This document shows, one piece after another, positions 11,643 through 23,430 of a stretch of DNA of 64,000 bases. The translations under genes were made by a program, and so were the position numbers. This stretch comes from Globodera rostochiensis (Eukaryota > Nematoda > Chromadorea > Rhabditida > Heteroderidae). Every line of letters starts with the position of its first letter. The stretch's first letter is position 1. The notes below the pieces were generated by a model. The model did no database searches, was not told where the DNA came from, and worked only from the letters and a program-made list of their open reading frames with translations. Location: NCBI GenBank assembly GCA_018350325.1, contig JAEVLN010000001.1, positions 733,501 to 797,500 on the forward strand. The letters are read 5' to 3'.

Positions 11643-14600
11643 ATGAATCCGGATTTGGAGATCGCGCAAATGTTTTTTCTCTGCAAGGAAAACAAAAAAG
11701 ATGTTGCAACAATTTTCCTGGAAATGCTCAAGGTCCGTCCAGAACACGTCGTTGCCTAATTGAATATCATTTACTGATAAATATAGCCAACGGCAATATA
11801 CGAAAAATCAGAGGATCTGGTTTGGAAAAAAATGCCCGAGGGTCCCGACCAAAAGTCCGTTCCCGTAGGGGCTCAAACAGTCGACAATTGGTCGAAAAGT
11901 GCATTTTGGATGGTGTGCAGTTGAGAAATTGCCGGTTTGAAATGAGAAACCGCGGTGCTGAACCGGTTAAACGTACTACATAGCACATGTCCAAGACGTA
12001 CTTTTCGCTCAAATTCAAGCAGTTTAAGACTTGATTCTGGCCCGTATACTATAAATATTCGCGGTCTTCATTTTTTACCCCACTTTCAGAACATCACGGA
12101 AAACGAAATGGCGCCTTTTTATGAATATGCGGCCCCCCAAGTCGGCGTTCCAATCGACAAAGCAAAACTTCAAAAATTGAAGGAGCAAAATGCGGAAAAA
12201 TTGGAGGAATTTGAAAAAAAAATTAAGGATGCTGAAGAAAATTTGGGTAAATGCTTTGGTTTTTGCTTCAAATTTGTTCATTTTGAGCGTTATTTTACGT
12301 GATGAGCACGAATATGGTATTTAGTGTAGATGACCTCATAACCAAACGTCCCCATATTCGTGAACAACGCAATTATAAAACAACGATCCAAAAAGATTCA
12401 AATTTTGATCAAAAAAATTAATCAAAAGTCACGCTTAGGCGAAAGCGAAGTGCGGCAGTCACATTTGGCCAAAGCTGAATATTTGTGCAAAATTGGGGAC
12501 AAAGAGCGCGCGTTGGCCGCCTTCCAGCAGACATTCGACAAAACTGTGGGCATTGGCTATCGCATTGACCTGGTGTTCAACATGATCCGCATCGGCTTCT
12601 TCTTCATGGACCACCAGATCATCACGGACAACATTGCCAAGGCCAAGGAGTTGATGGAAAAGGCACACAATTTGTCCTAAAAATAAATTGGGGGAGGGCT
12701 AAAAAACAAGCTTGGAACACAAGCCGGCTACTTCATTTTTGCATCCCCTCCGGCATTTTGTTTTTCATTTCATCAAAATTAAACTGTCCACTAAACGCCC
12801 CGGGTGATTTATGAGATTTTTAATTTTGCCAGAAAAATCGAGTGGACATTGTTTCGTACCCAATTTCCCTATTCGCCGGGAAACAGAATATTTCATTCTG
12901 AGGGTGGGGGTGGGGAGGTCCTTGCCATGTCCCAGAACCAAAACTACATTCTGTGGGGGAGGGCCTTGTCATGTCCCTGAACCTCTCATCAGACCAAAAC
13001 CCGGGTCTGGAGCTTATCACTTGCACAGACAGCAAAAGGCTTTCACCGATCAATTAAAATATAATTAGGGTGGCGATTGGGATCGGAAGAACCGACTCCG
13101 TTCATACGAGGCACTGTACAAAATGTCGGTGCGCGACATGCGCGGGGCGGCATCCCTTTTTCTGGAGGCGGTGCCCACATTTGACGCGTATGAGCTGATG
13201 AACTACGAGACATTGATTTTCTACACATTGCTTTGCTGCGTTTACGGTAAAAACGATTTTTTCCCGAATCCAAAGGGTCAAAAAAGCCGAGATTAAGAAA
13301 TGTTTGACATATTTTTTTGTGCATTTTCAGCTTTGGACCGTCCTGACCTGAAGGAAAAGGCGATAGATTGCAGTGAAATACAGCAACAGGTAACTGCCGA
13401 TCGATGAAAATAACACACATTGGGTTTTCTTGAGGACTGGTCGAGATTTCGATCGAGAATCTCGATCGTCCTTTCTCTAGTTTAACCCGTACTCAAAACC
13501 GGTATACTAGTCCTGTACGGCGCAATGGTGAATTTTGGTAACATTTAACTCATGAGAGTCTTGAATAAAAGCTGTTGAATTAACAGAAACAAGGAGCCAA
13601 AATCTCCGACATCACCGTCAATGTACCCCCCCCCCCCTGGAGACCATTCGTGAGGTCGGAGTTGACCCCCCCCCCCAATCATAATTTGGACTAAGATGAA
13701 TGCTTAAAGCAATCCTCCTATCTAAATCAGCTGAACGCCGAGCCAACTGACAAAAATGGGCACTTGCCGTTGGTGAAAAATTTGCTGACCACCTTCTACA
13801 ATTCGGAGTATGCGCAGTTTATGTTGGCATTGGCCGAGATGGAGAAGTACTTGAAGCGGGACCGGTACATGAACCCGCACTACCAATTCTACACACGGGC
13901 ACTGCGCGTTCGGGCTTACCAACAATTCTTGACCCCTTACAAAACGGTGATTGATTGGGATCATGGAGAGGGGTCGGGGGTCTCGGGTGTAAGGTGGTCG
14001 GCTGAGTCTCTGGACTAAATTTGGTCCCGGTCAAAAAAACCGGTACTGCTGGACAAAAACAAGAAAAAAAATCATTTTGTAAAAACCGGGACTTTTATAG
14101 TGGGATTTTAAAGGAATTTTGAAAAACCGAGACCAAAATTTCAGTACCAAAATTTGAAAAATTGACCATTTCAGTACTGGCCCCGGTCCCGTGCCACCCT
14201 AGTTTAAAGCTATCAAATGACACATGATAAAACCATCATAAAGTGTATAAATAAATGGTGATAGCTTGGCCGAATGTATTCAATGGCCGGACTGCCATTG
14301 TCAAAAATTGTTTGGGTGTGTGTTTTTTGAAATTTTTTACGATGGAAGTGGAGTAATTTTAGAAAAAAAAAAAGCGCCTGAGGCCTTAAAAACTTTTTGT
14401 TTTTACGAAAACCCATTTTTGAAGAAAAGAGCCAAAAATGTTTGGGTTGATAGGGTTTGAGTTGTACTATAGTTGTTCAGACTAGGGTTGGACGGGACCG
14501 GGACCAGTACTGAAATGGTCTATTTTTTCAATTTTGGTACTGAAATTCCCGGTCCCGTCAAACCCTAGTTCAGCCTCAACTGACGAATTGCGGGCCGACG

Positions 14601-15037
14601 ACGGCGATAGGTGCCGCCCGAAATTGAATTTGTTAAAAGACAATGTGTTATATCCGGTTTAAATTTTCTATCGGAACGCTTTTAAGCCAGAGGGGAAGTA
14701 TGAACATGTGCCTCATACTTAATTAGGTGGTTTGACATTTTCAGGTTAGTTTGGAGGTGATGGCCAACTGTTTCGGGGTGAGTGTGGAGTTTGTGGACAA
14801 GGAGCTGTTCATGTTCATTTCGTCGGGGGCACTCAACGTTCGGATTGACGCAGTCAAACGGGTGGTGGAGATGGGGCAAATGGACGGCAAAAATCAACAG
14901 TACAAAAAACTCCTCCAGTGAGTGTTTAGAGGGGGATTTTTGTTTGGGCAAAAAAAAAATTTCTCAACAAAAAAAAAAGTGATGGAGACATTCTGTTGAA
15001 CCGAGTCCAGAAGTTGTCGCGGGTCATCAACGTTTAA
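11643..15037 (+). CDS. rpn-7: 26S proteasome lid subunit RPN7 (PSMD6)
   Basis: RPN7 is a PCI-domain subunit of the 19S lid. Eight exons join in frame: 11643-11732, 12090-12246, 12439-12662, 13069-13246, 13331-13389, 13731-13946, 14745-14917, 14980-15037. They give 384 residues, close to the 389 of human PSMD6. The start [11 protein letters not shown] matches the family N-terminus; [19 protein letters not shown] and [15 protein letters not shown] lie in the helical repeat region; [10 protein letters not shown] follows; the PCI part is [21 protein letters not shown]; the end is [14 protein letters not shown]. The intron after 12662 has no GT: the exon ends AAG followed by GCACAC, so it is either a GC-AG intron or the reading stops at KAHNLS with a nearby AATAAA-like site. 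A partial second copy lies at 18112-20112. Confidence 0.92.
14483..14567. mobile_element. hAT-type MITE in rpn-7 intron
   Basis: It starts TAGGGTTGGACGGGACCGGG and ends with the inverse CCCGGTCCCGTCAAACCCTA. Flanks gttcagac (14475-14482) and gttcagcc (14568-14575) match at seven of eight positions. At 85 bp it is one of the smallest copies of the TAGGGTTG..CGGGACCGG family also seen at 50211-51354. A related, more decayed sequence occupies about 14025-14205. Confidence 0.72.
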
Positions 15038-15538
15038 GGATGCTGATGATGATGAAGGATACCCAGTTGGTGATCGTTCGTTTATTTTGTCTTTGTGCGT
15101 AAGTTTAAACAACCTGTTTTTGGGCAATTTGTTAAAAAAATTAACCCTTAATTCTTAAATGAAACACACACAATCTGCTCCACCCACTGTGGTGAAGTCC
15201 AGGACCGTAGCCGGGGGGAGGGGGGGGGGGGGGGGGGGGGGGTAGCTGCCGCCTCCCCCCAAAAATGTTTTTTGATGAAAAAAAAATCAAACAATTTCCG
15301 ACCCGCTTCACGCCTCCTAAAAGAAGTAGAATTCGCAAAAAAATTGCATTTTTGAAACCGACAAAATTTTTAGAAATTTCAACAAAAGTGTTAAAAATTC
15401 TAAAAAATTTACTGAAAATTGAACTTGGTTTGGAAAAATTGCCTAAGAAAAATGCAATAAAACGGAAAAATGCACCTCTAAGAAACGATTTTTTTTTTGG
15501 TTTGCCCCCCCCCCCCGAAAAATTTTTCTGCCTACCGA
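15038..15538. other. Spacer with poly-G tract
   Basis: This is the rpn-7 3' region followed by a G run of more than 25 bases near 15215-15241 and A-rich sequence. Part of it, around 15205-15215, reads gaccgtagccgggg and resembles an end of the GCCGTAGCC element family. No gene was seen. Confidence 0.4.
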
Positions 15539-16235
15539 CGTCGACGAACACGGTGAGGAACCAGGAGCGCGTGAACAGAGACAGGTCCACCTCCAACTTC
15601 TGCAAATGCGTGTGCAGTGTGGGCATTTTGTCCTGCACAAGGTCAAGCAGTACACGTTGATCAACCACCGAACCGAGCAGACTGGGCGTGTAGTAGTTGG
15701 GCGGCTGCAGATGGTCAACACAGGCAACAAGGAACCAAAAAGCCTATACAAATTGGGGGGTTTTAAAAAGGAAACATTTAAAATTGAGGGGGGGGGCCTG
15801 AGGTTCGTCAAGATAAAGCAGTCCAATGGCGCCGAGTCGGTTCAACCCCTGGCAGTACTCCACGCTTCGGTTAGCGGAAGGCGTACAAAATGTGCTTCAG
15901 CGATGCCACCTTGGGGATGGTTCTGTCGACGGACATGGCACCGCAGAGACACCAGACGACGACCTATTCGAGGTGGACGGACTGAAGTTTAATGGACTTT
16001 TTGCTTTTGTGGGGTTATAAACAAGCAAAAAAAACATTTCACAAAAGTATCTGTTGACAACGGTTCCACGAGCACGTCCGTCGACGAGTCCATGCAATAA
16101 CGCTTTCTTAATGAGAAGACATTTGGGAACTTTTATTGTCAAAAATTTACATTTAAAAATTTCAAAACAACAAAAAAAAAACCCATACAATGCGTCCCGC
16201 TGATTGTGTGCAGCTCACAACGCCCCGCTTTATCA
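15539..16235 (-). pseudogene. Scrambled tbc-2 fragment
   Basis: Three separated parts of tbc-2 are joined here in the same orientation. 15539-15905 matches 4243-4610 (two TBC exons and the intron between them). About 15930-15990 matches 5790-5850. 16073-16235 matches 8828-8990, including intron sequence. Copied introns show a DNA-level duplication rather than retroposition. Deletions remove the arginine-finger exon and the PH domain, so it cannot encode a GAP. Confidence 0.88.
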
Positions 16236-17235
16236 AAGAACGGTTTTTAAATTTTCGATTCTAATGTCAAAAAAAGTTCGTTTTTAATGGTTTTTTTCTT
16301 CTAAAAACATCGTTTGCTCGTCCAATTGTTCGAATTTTGGGTTGGGGTTTGACATACGCAAAAACTATGTGCTCGTTTCGCCTTCTACGCATCATTTTAG
16401 CCCTTTAAAGCATACTTTTTCCCCATTTCTAAATAAATCTTCAGTCGGACTGCGCAGATGCGCACCGCAATACCTAACTTCATTTTTTTTTAAATTTGCC
16501 GAGTTTGGCGAATTGTTTTTTTTGTTTACAAAACTTTTTCCGTCCTCTGCACTCTCACAAATCTTCTTTTGATGAAGCTTTACTGACTTTTATTGAGAAG
16601 CTCTGGCCGGGCCATAAAGATAGAATTGGATGATATTGCAGCTTTGCGCGTGTCAATTTGGTAGTGCTGCACAGAGTCTCGATATCGAGTATCGACTCGA
16701 GAAAAGTCTCGGGTTTTTTGGGTCTCGGGCTCGAGTCTCGAGGTAAAGTATCGGGCTCGGGCTCGAATCTCGAGAAATTTTGGGTCTCGTGCAGCACTAC
16801 AATTAGGGCGTTTGCAATATAAAATTTATCGAGTCGAGACTGTCCAAAAAGCGGTGTTCCGCGGGCAACAGAGCAGGCGCCATCCCTGGCCCACGCTGTT
16901 TCTTTTAGCTTCATCTTTTCAAATTCTGAAAGCATTGTGCATTTTCACTTCACCCCACATTTATTCTCAAGGATATTTTTTACCCAGCACGACTTAAAAA
17001 TAAGAAAAAATATCCGACCCGGGTACCCAACCAGCCCGGCACATTTCTGTCTAATCGAAAGGTACTTGCCCGACTAAGCAATTTTGCGCACCCGACACCA
17101 CTTTTTTATTCGCGCGAATAAAAACCCATGTTAGCATGAGCCAAACATTAGCTAATTATAAATGGGATAATTAATGACCGACCGGGAGAGAGATGCCTCA
17201 TTTTTATACTTTTCAGGTAATTTACTGATTTTGAA
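16236..17235. other. Intergenic region before copb-1 exons
   Basis: Moderately A/T-rich sequence with a MITE at 16662-16799. It ends in a T-rich tract and TTTCAG at 17216, 19 nt before the copb-1 start codon, a candidate trans-splice acceptor. No other gene was seen. Confidence 0.45.
16662..16799. mobile_element. hAT-type MITE with TCTCGAG-rich interior
   Basis: It starts TAGTGCTGCAC and ends GTGCAGCACTA, a perfect 11-bp TIR. Flanks caatttgg (16654-16661) and caattagg (16800-16807) match at seven of eight positions. The interior is built from gtctcgag/ctcgagac motifs and resembles the element at 39538-39651. Confidence 0.82.
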
Positions 17236-20112
17236 ATGGCTTCTTCTGGCAAACAACCCTGTTACACGCTGGTTCATGTCGCAAACGACGTCGAATTTCC
17301 GTCTGAAGGGCAATTAAAGGACAAATTTGAGCACGGTTAACCACTATGAATATGAATTAACCATTTAGAAAAAAAAGAAAATTCTTGTAGTTTATTTATT
17401 TATGTTTTGAATAATGAACACTTTCAGGGGACACAAAATCCAAGACGGATGCATTGAAAACGCTGATTTCAATGCTCGAGGCGGGCGAGAAGGTCACCAG
17501 CCAGCTAATGATGTACATGGTCCGTTTTTGTCTGCCAACATCCGATCACGAGTTGAAGAAGTTGCTGCTGATATTCTGGAAGGTCGTCCCGAAGGTTTGC
17601 TTTTTGGAAATTCGGTTTATATTAGCTCAAAAAAATGAAAAATATAGCAAAAGATAATTCGGTAATAATGTAGTTTGTGCCCCCCCCCCTTTTTGAAAAA
17701 ATAAAAATATTTTTCAAAGTCGATTAAAAGATGGTTCTAAAGGTTTTGGGGGTGTAGAATCCGAATCCGACCTCTATTTCAACCAATCCGAACCCGGAAA
17801 TCGATTTTGAGCAATAAATGTGAATCTTGAAAAAATTAGAATCGCAAAACAGTCAGTTTGGTTCAATTTTTTCACATTAAAAAAAATTTTGTTTTTTTGC
17901 AAAGGTGCAGAATTCGGGTCCCGACGAATTTTTTTTGAATGATTAAGCCTCATAACACATAAGTGCCTAATTTGTAAGAGTGCTTAATGCCTTGCGCATA
18001 CCAATTTGGATTTAAGAAAACTTCTTGATCAGTTTTTTTTTATTTGGGGTTTTCTTGACTCAAAAAAAAAATTTCCGAGCTAAATAAATTTGTTTGTTTT
18101 TTGGTCTGCAGGGTGGTGATTGGGATCGGAAGAACCAACTCCGATGCTGCGAGGCCCTGTACAAAATGTCGGTGCGCGACTTGAGCGGGGCGGCATCCCT
18201 TTTTCTGGAGGCGGTGCCCACATTTGACGCGGAGGAGTTGATGAGTTATGAGTCCCTGATCTTCTACACCGTTCTCTGCTCCATTTACGGTAAATATCGT
18301 CTCGTGAATGGGGGGGGGGGGAGGGTGCTGAATCCGCAATTCTGTATATTCCCCACATTGTAAATTGTCCCAAATTGTTCCCTCTGATTTAACCATCCCC
18401 CATAAACATGTCTGTCCAATGCCAAGCCATCCTCCTAATCCCATCCAATGCCAAACTCGCCCATCTGTTACATAAGCATTCTTCCCCATTCGAAGCTCTG
18501 TGCATCGCCCCAATTCCTTCTGCTCTGAACCTATCCCCCGCCCATCTCGTGTCACTATTTAAGTCTACCCCAAACTCCCATTCGGGGTCCACCAATTCCC
18601 ATTCGTGTGTCTGTCGGGTCTGCCTGCTTAGCCTATTATTGTGGACTGCTTTTCTGAGGTCTTTCGAGACCACTGACCAAATCCCGGTTTTCCCGATACC
18701 ATTTTATATTAATAACGCTTTTCCTTTTCAATAAATTATCCTCTCCTCTTTGGACTTTAAAAGGGTCTTATAACCCTATAACTGCGGACACAACAGGGGG
18801 CATGTAATATTCTGTGTGGGAGGTCTTGCTTGCTTGGCCAGTGTTTGTTTTAAAACAAAAAAATTATGCTTCCAGCTTTGGACCGTCCTGACTTGAGGGA
18901 GAAGGTGATCAACAATGGCGACATACAGCAACAGGTACTGTATGGTAGCTAAAATCATTAAAAATGACGCGCATTGTGTACAAAAACATAATTGAACAAA
19001 TTTAGTTGGCTGTGATGGGGTTGCCCGAAAGGGAGGGGGGCGGGTGTCCTACGAGAAATTGAAAATGTATTCGATATTAGAGCCCGGATAATCGAGGGAA
19101 TTCTCGTCATTTTTCAAGCTTTACGCTCTACTAAAACGATATTTTCTTGATTTTTTACTGATCTTGGATGAAGCTTGTTTGATGGCATTTTTGTGCGAGA
19201 TTTTTCGAGATCCTTCAAGTCTTGGCTTTACACTCAATACTGTTGATCAAAAATGCATGAATATAAAAATGGCACCGCTGAATGTTCTAATGTTACAATG
19301 TTTAGCAGAATCCGTTGGTGAAGCGTTTGCTGACCACCTTCTACAATTCGGAGTATGCGCAGTTTATGTTGGCACTGGCCGAGATGGAGAAGTACTTGAA
19401 GCGGGACCGGTACATGAACCCGCACTACCAATTCTACACACGGGCACTGCGCGTTCGGGCTTATCAACAATTCTTGACCCCTTACAAAACGGTGAGAATT
19501 TTTTGTTGTGATGTTTTGTTTAAAGAAAAAAAAAAATTGTTTTTTATTTGATAAAAAGATGTTTGCTAAGGGTTTCGGGGTCGTAGAATCTGAATTAGAC
19601 TTCTGTTTTGGATCGATTTCAAACCGTGGATTTAAATTCGAACATTTTTTTTCGCATTTTTCCTTTAAATTTGTTTTTGATTTGCGTTAGGCAGATTAAT
19701 GAATATCAGTTTGTTGTCATAAACACCGAGCGAATTGTTAGAAAGCCATCATTTTGAGTAAAATATTTTGAATAGCATAAAATTAATTTGTACCTCGTAT
19801 TATTGGTTCAACGACACATTTTTCAGGTTAGTTTGGAGGTGATGGGCAACTGTTTCGGGGTGAGTGTGGAGTTTGTGGACAAGGAGCTGTTCATGTTCAT
19901 TTCGTCGGGGGCACTCAACGTTCGGATTGACGCGGTCAAACGGGTGGTGGAGATGGGGCAAATGGACGGCAAACACAAACAGTACAAGCGGCTGCTTCAG
20001 TGAGAATTTGGATTTTTTGTTTGAAAAAAAATTTTCCTTTTTTTCTCAAAAAAGCGATGGAGACATTCTGTTGAACCGAGTCCAGAACTTGTCCCGTGTC
20101 ATAAACGTTTGA
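17236..20112 (+). CDS. Possible chimera: beta-COP N-terminus + RPN7 C-terminal half
   Basis: Exons 17236-17335 and 17428-17594 encode the start of coatomer beta subunit (CYTLVHVAND, GDTKSKTDALKTLISML, VRFCLPTSDHELKKLLLIFW), 89 codons ending in phase 0. No further copb-1 exon follows. Instead 18112-18289, 18876-18934, 19309-19491, 19827-19999 and 20055-20112 encode the last 216 residues of RPN7, beginning [10 protein letters not shown] in phase 0 and ending LSRVINV. Joining 17594 to 18112 keeps the frame, giving a 305-residue product with beta-COP HEAT-repeat sequence and an RPN7 PCI domain. All rpn-7 splice sites survive and no stops were seen; exon 19309 lacks 11 residues relative to copy one. 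A GT donor (gtttgc) follows 17594. It may be an expressed fusion, or two neighbouring fragments of decayed genes. The parentage of each part is clear; the fusion is inference. Confidence 0.65.
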
Positions 20113-22558
20113 GGAGGAGGGCGAGGATGACAAAAAAAAATGATCTAATCACCATTTTTCTTTTTTTTGTTTGTTTAGTTTGGTTGGTTCCAAGAAGAGT
20201 TATTGCATTTCAAGTCCTCCAGTTGAACAGCTCCGTGAGGGGGGGGGGGGGGGGGGGGAGCCCAAATCCGGGAAATGCCAACCACTCTTAAAGTGTCACG
20301 GCATGTTTCCTCTCCATCTCCGCCATTGTTTTTCGCCATCAATTTGTGGCAGCGGTTGACGGGTTTTAACTTCGCCATGGGGGGGGGGGGGGGGGTGAAG
20401 CGTTCGCGTGGTCAGCAACCAAGCCGGATTAAGTTTCGAGCCCGACCCATGTGATGCTCGTGTAGCAACAAAAACCCAATGGGAATTCAATTTCTTTTTC
20501 AAAAAGCAAGAAGCACCCACAACGAGACGAATCGGATGTTCGGGGAAAAATTTCCGATATTTCACTCCGATTGATCGGTTTTTCCATCCACCGTCCGTCC
20601 CCCCTCCTTCTGCTGTGTTGTCTCTGTTTGCACTTTACGGGCGGGCCGTTTGATCGCGAAGAAGCCGATTAATTTTGGGGAAGAAATGTTACGCCGCGGG
20701 GGGGGGGGGAGGGTCGACGACTTTGAGACACCAAAAAAGCTCCCGACCGAAAGTTTGGGACCTTTTAACAGAAGTTTTCTTCTACTGAACATTTTCTTAA
20801 TTCATTCATTTCAAATGTTTGCACAGACGGTTTCACCGATTTGGGTGTCAGATCAGGCATTTTGGGGGGGGGGGGGTGCTTTTCGGTGGGGAGGAGGGGG
20901 GGGGGGGTACGTAATGCTCTGATCACAAAAATGACACCCAGTTTTTGTCAAATCATTCATTTTGCCTATGACTTTTGCACAAAAGGACGTGATGAGGCTG
21001 TCGATGTGCGAACTTTTGTTTGAAGTGTTCCTTTATATGTAAAACTTTTGCATTGTTTCATCAATCATTCTGTTGTGTTTGTGTTTGTTGCCCCCAAGCA
21101 AATTAAGTTAAATTTAAATTGTCAATCAAAAAACATAGACAAAGATTTGACTGAAACTTCTGATGTCAATCATATTCGAGAGATCAGCCCCCCCCCACCT
21201 GAAAACCCCTCAGGGCCCGTCAGCTAATTTGTAATAACCGGGTAAGTGTAAAGGTCATTTAGCCCCAGCTGGCGGCTAAGGTTACCCGGGTAACTTTACG
21301 CATTAGCTTCATGAGGGGGTCATTATATAAGGATAACCCTAATTATTGGATTTTGGACTCCATTCAAAAAACATTTAACATTTGGGGCTCCATTAGAACA
21401 AAAACGAATGTACCAAGCACACACAAACAAAATAGACCAGAGATCAGTCTCCGTAGGATCGATTTCACCCGTTGTTTTATATGCTCGCACATCCCCGGAG
21501 GGGAAAGGTTGCTGCTCTCTCCATCTTATCATTTGAATAGTTCAGCATATTGGAAACGGGTCAAAAAATCAACAATCTTGGTACCATTCGGAAGCTCTTT
21601 ATTTGTTGAATCTTTGATCAAGTAAAAGCTAAGCGATTTGTTTTTTCTCAAAAACTCAGATCCATCGCACAAATTGCCTCTGCTACTGTTTCAGGAACGT
21701 GAACATCGACAACAACATCAATTGTTGGTTTCGGCGTAACGCCTCCAGTTCGACGACTTCGAGCTGTACACGCGCTGGAGACTGAGTCACATCATCATCA
21801 TACCGACAGCCATCGACAACAACCATCGTCGTCTGCTGTCACCCATTTTCTGATCACTCTGATCACCCACCCATCTGCTGACGGACGACAAGCAGCAACA
21901 GCAGCAGCAGCAGCAGCAGTGCCAGCCACCGGACCTTCCCGTTCCATTCACACATTTTGTTTACGACAACAACTCCGTCCCCGTCACAAAAAAACAAACA
22001 AAAAGAATGTCCCCCGCGGTGAACAAAGCTGCTGCTGACGAGAAAAATGGTAACGTAAAAGGCGGCCATTTGATCTGATCTGATCGGATTAGGACTTCTC
22101 GCACATAACAAACAGAGATCGAGTGCTGAGAAAGCAAAAAATGGGGCGATCAATTTCAAACACCAAATCTGATCAGTCAGTCATCTCTCTTTAAAGAGAA
22201 CCATTATGTAGAGGCTTCTAAAGCAAATTTTATTTTAATCCAACAAATACTTTTTTTATTTTGCAATTTTTTGAGGCACTTCAAAACCTTTTGATTTTTG
22301 GTTGAAATTTTATTTTGTGTTTAAATGGAAGGAAATTACCATAATTTTTGTTAATTTTCAAATTTAATTGAGGCAATTTGAATGACAGAAAATTTGGTGC
22401 AAATTTTCGCGCTGATTTTTGGCCTCTGAAATTTGCTTTTTTTTGTGCCCCCCCCCCAGTTCCGTCCCTAAAGCATTTAAGCAAAGCAATTTATGGCCGA
22501 TTTGTTTATTCTTATTTTAAAATATCAATTTTAAAATATAATTTAACATTTAAATACA
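20113..22558. other. Gene-poor intergenic sequence
   Basis: It contains G runs (20238-20258, 20381-20396, 20700, 20865, 20895), a CAG run near 21895-21920 and A/T-rich sequence. Isolated exon-like pieces occur (acceptor TTTCAG near 21695; an ATG at 22006 followed by a GT donor near 22049) but no protein family was recognised. Confidence 0.4.
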
Positions 22559-22830
22559 TATTTTTGGATTAAAAATAATTTATTATCATTTATAAATAAT
22601 TTGCAGCATTTTAAATATAATTTAACATTTAAATACATATTTTTGGATTAAAAATAATTTATTATCATTTATAAATAATTTTCACAATTTTTAAGTATAA
22701 TTTAACATATTGAAAATAATTTATTATCATTTATAAATAATTTTCACAATTTTTAAATATAATTTAACATTTAATACATATTTTTGGATTAGAAATAATT
22801 TATACTGTTTATTTTAAATAGAATAATTCA
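22559..22830. repeat. A/T-rich tandem repeat
   Basis: About four imperfect copies of a 70-80-bp unit with tttaacatttaaatacatat, ttggattaaaaataattt and attatcatttataaataatt. Homopolymer length and small deletions vary between copies. Confidence 0.75.
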
Positions 22831-23074
22831 ATAATAAAAATAATAATATTTTAATGTTATGGCATTTATTTATTATACATATATAAAAATATTAAATACA
22901 TTTTCACCAATTCTTCACAGTCGTTTTTTGATCCGGTATGGCACCGATTTGAAATCATCGGACCCCAAAATTTCCCGCTCTCTCTGCCCCTAATTTGCGT
23001 CCCCCCCCCCCCCCCAATTTGTTCAATTGTTTTTTGTCCGTTTCAAGGGCAAACCCATTCATTGTTTGCTGAAT

Positions 23075-23430
23075 TGGATGCCCTCTCCCCTGGAGGGATG
23101 TGGGGATGATGGACACATTCAATTCAATCGGTGTCCCCCCCCCCACGGGTGTTCGGCACTAATAAGAAAGGACACACATTCAATTCAACGGTGTCCTCTC
23201 CCCTCTGGGGGAATGTTCGGCCCAAACGAGAAAGGATCAACAACCGGTGTCCTCTCCCCTGGGGGGGGGGGGATGGATGTTCGGCGACACATTCAATTAA
23301 ATCGGTGTCCTCTCCCCGGAGGGATGGCGGCATGTTCGGCACTAACAAAAAAGGACACATTCAATTCAACCGGTTGCCCTCTCCCCTGGGGGGATGTTTT
23401 CGGCACCAACGAGAAAGGACACATTCTCAG
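23075..23430. repeat. Minisatellite with cctctcccc / atgttcggcac unit
   Basis: Six or seven imperfect copies of a roughly 55-65-bp unit: ggtgtcctctcccc, a G-rich stretch, atgttcggcactaac, gagaaaggacacattcaatt. Open frames across it are repeat artefacts. Confidence 0.8.

Noticed and set aside
18040..18734. Long minus- and plus-strand frames over the second rpn-7 copy and its intron
   Set aside because: They are shadows of rpn-7 exon 18112-18289 or intronic sequence without splice support.
21695..21850. TTTCAG acceptor followed by short frames (QFDDFELYTRW or NVNIDNNINCWFRRN)
   Set aside because: Neither frame could be linked to another exon or family.
22006..22049. ATG followed by MSPAVNKAAADEKN and a GT donor, a possible first exon
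   Set aside because: No following exon or protein match could be identified; too short to support.
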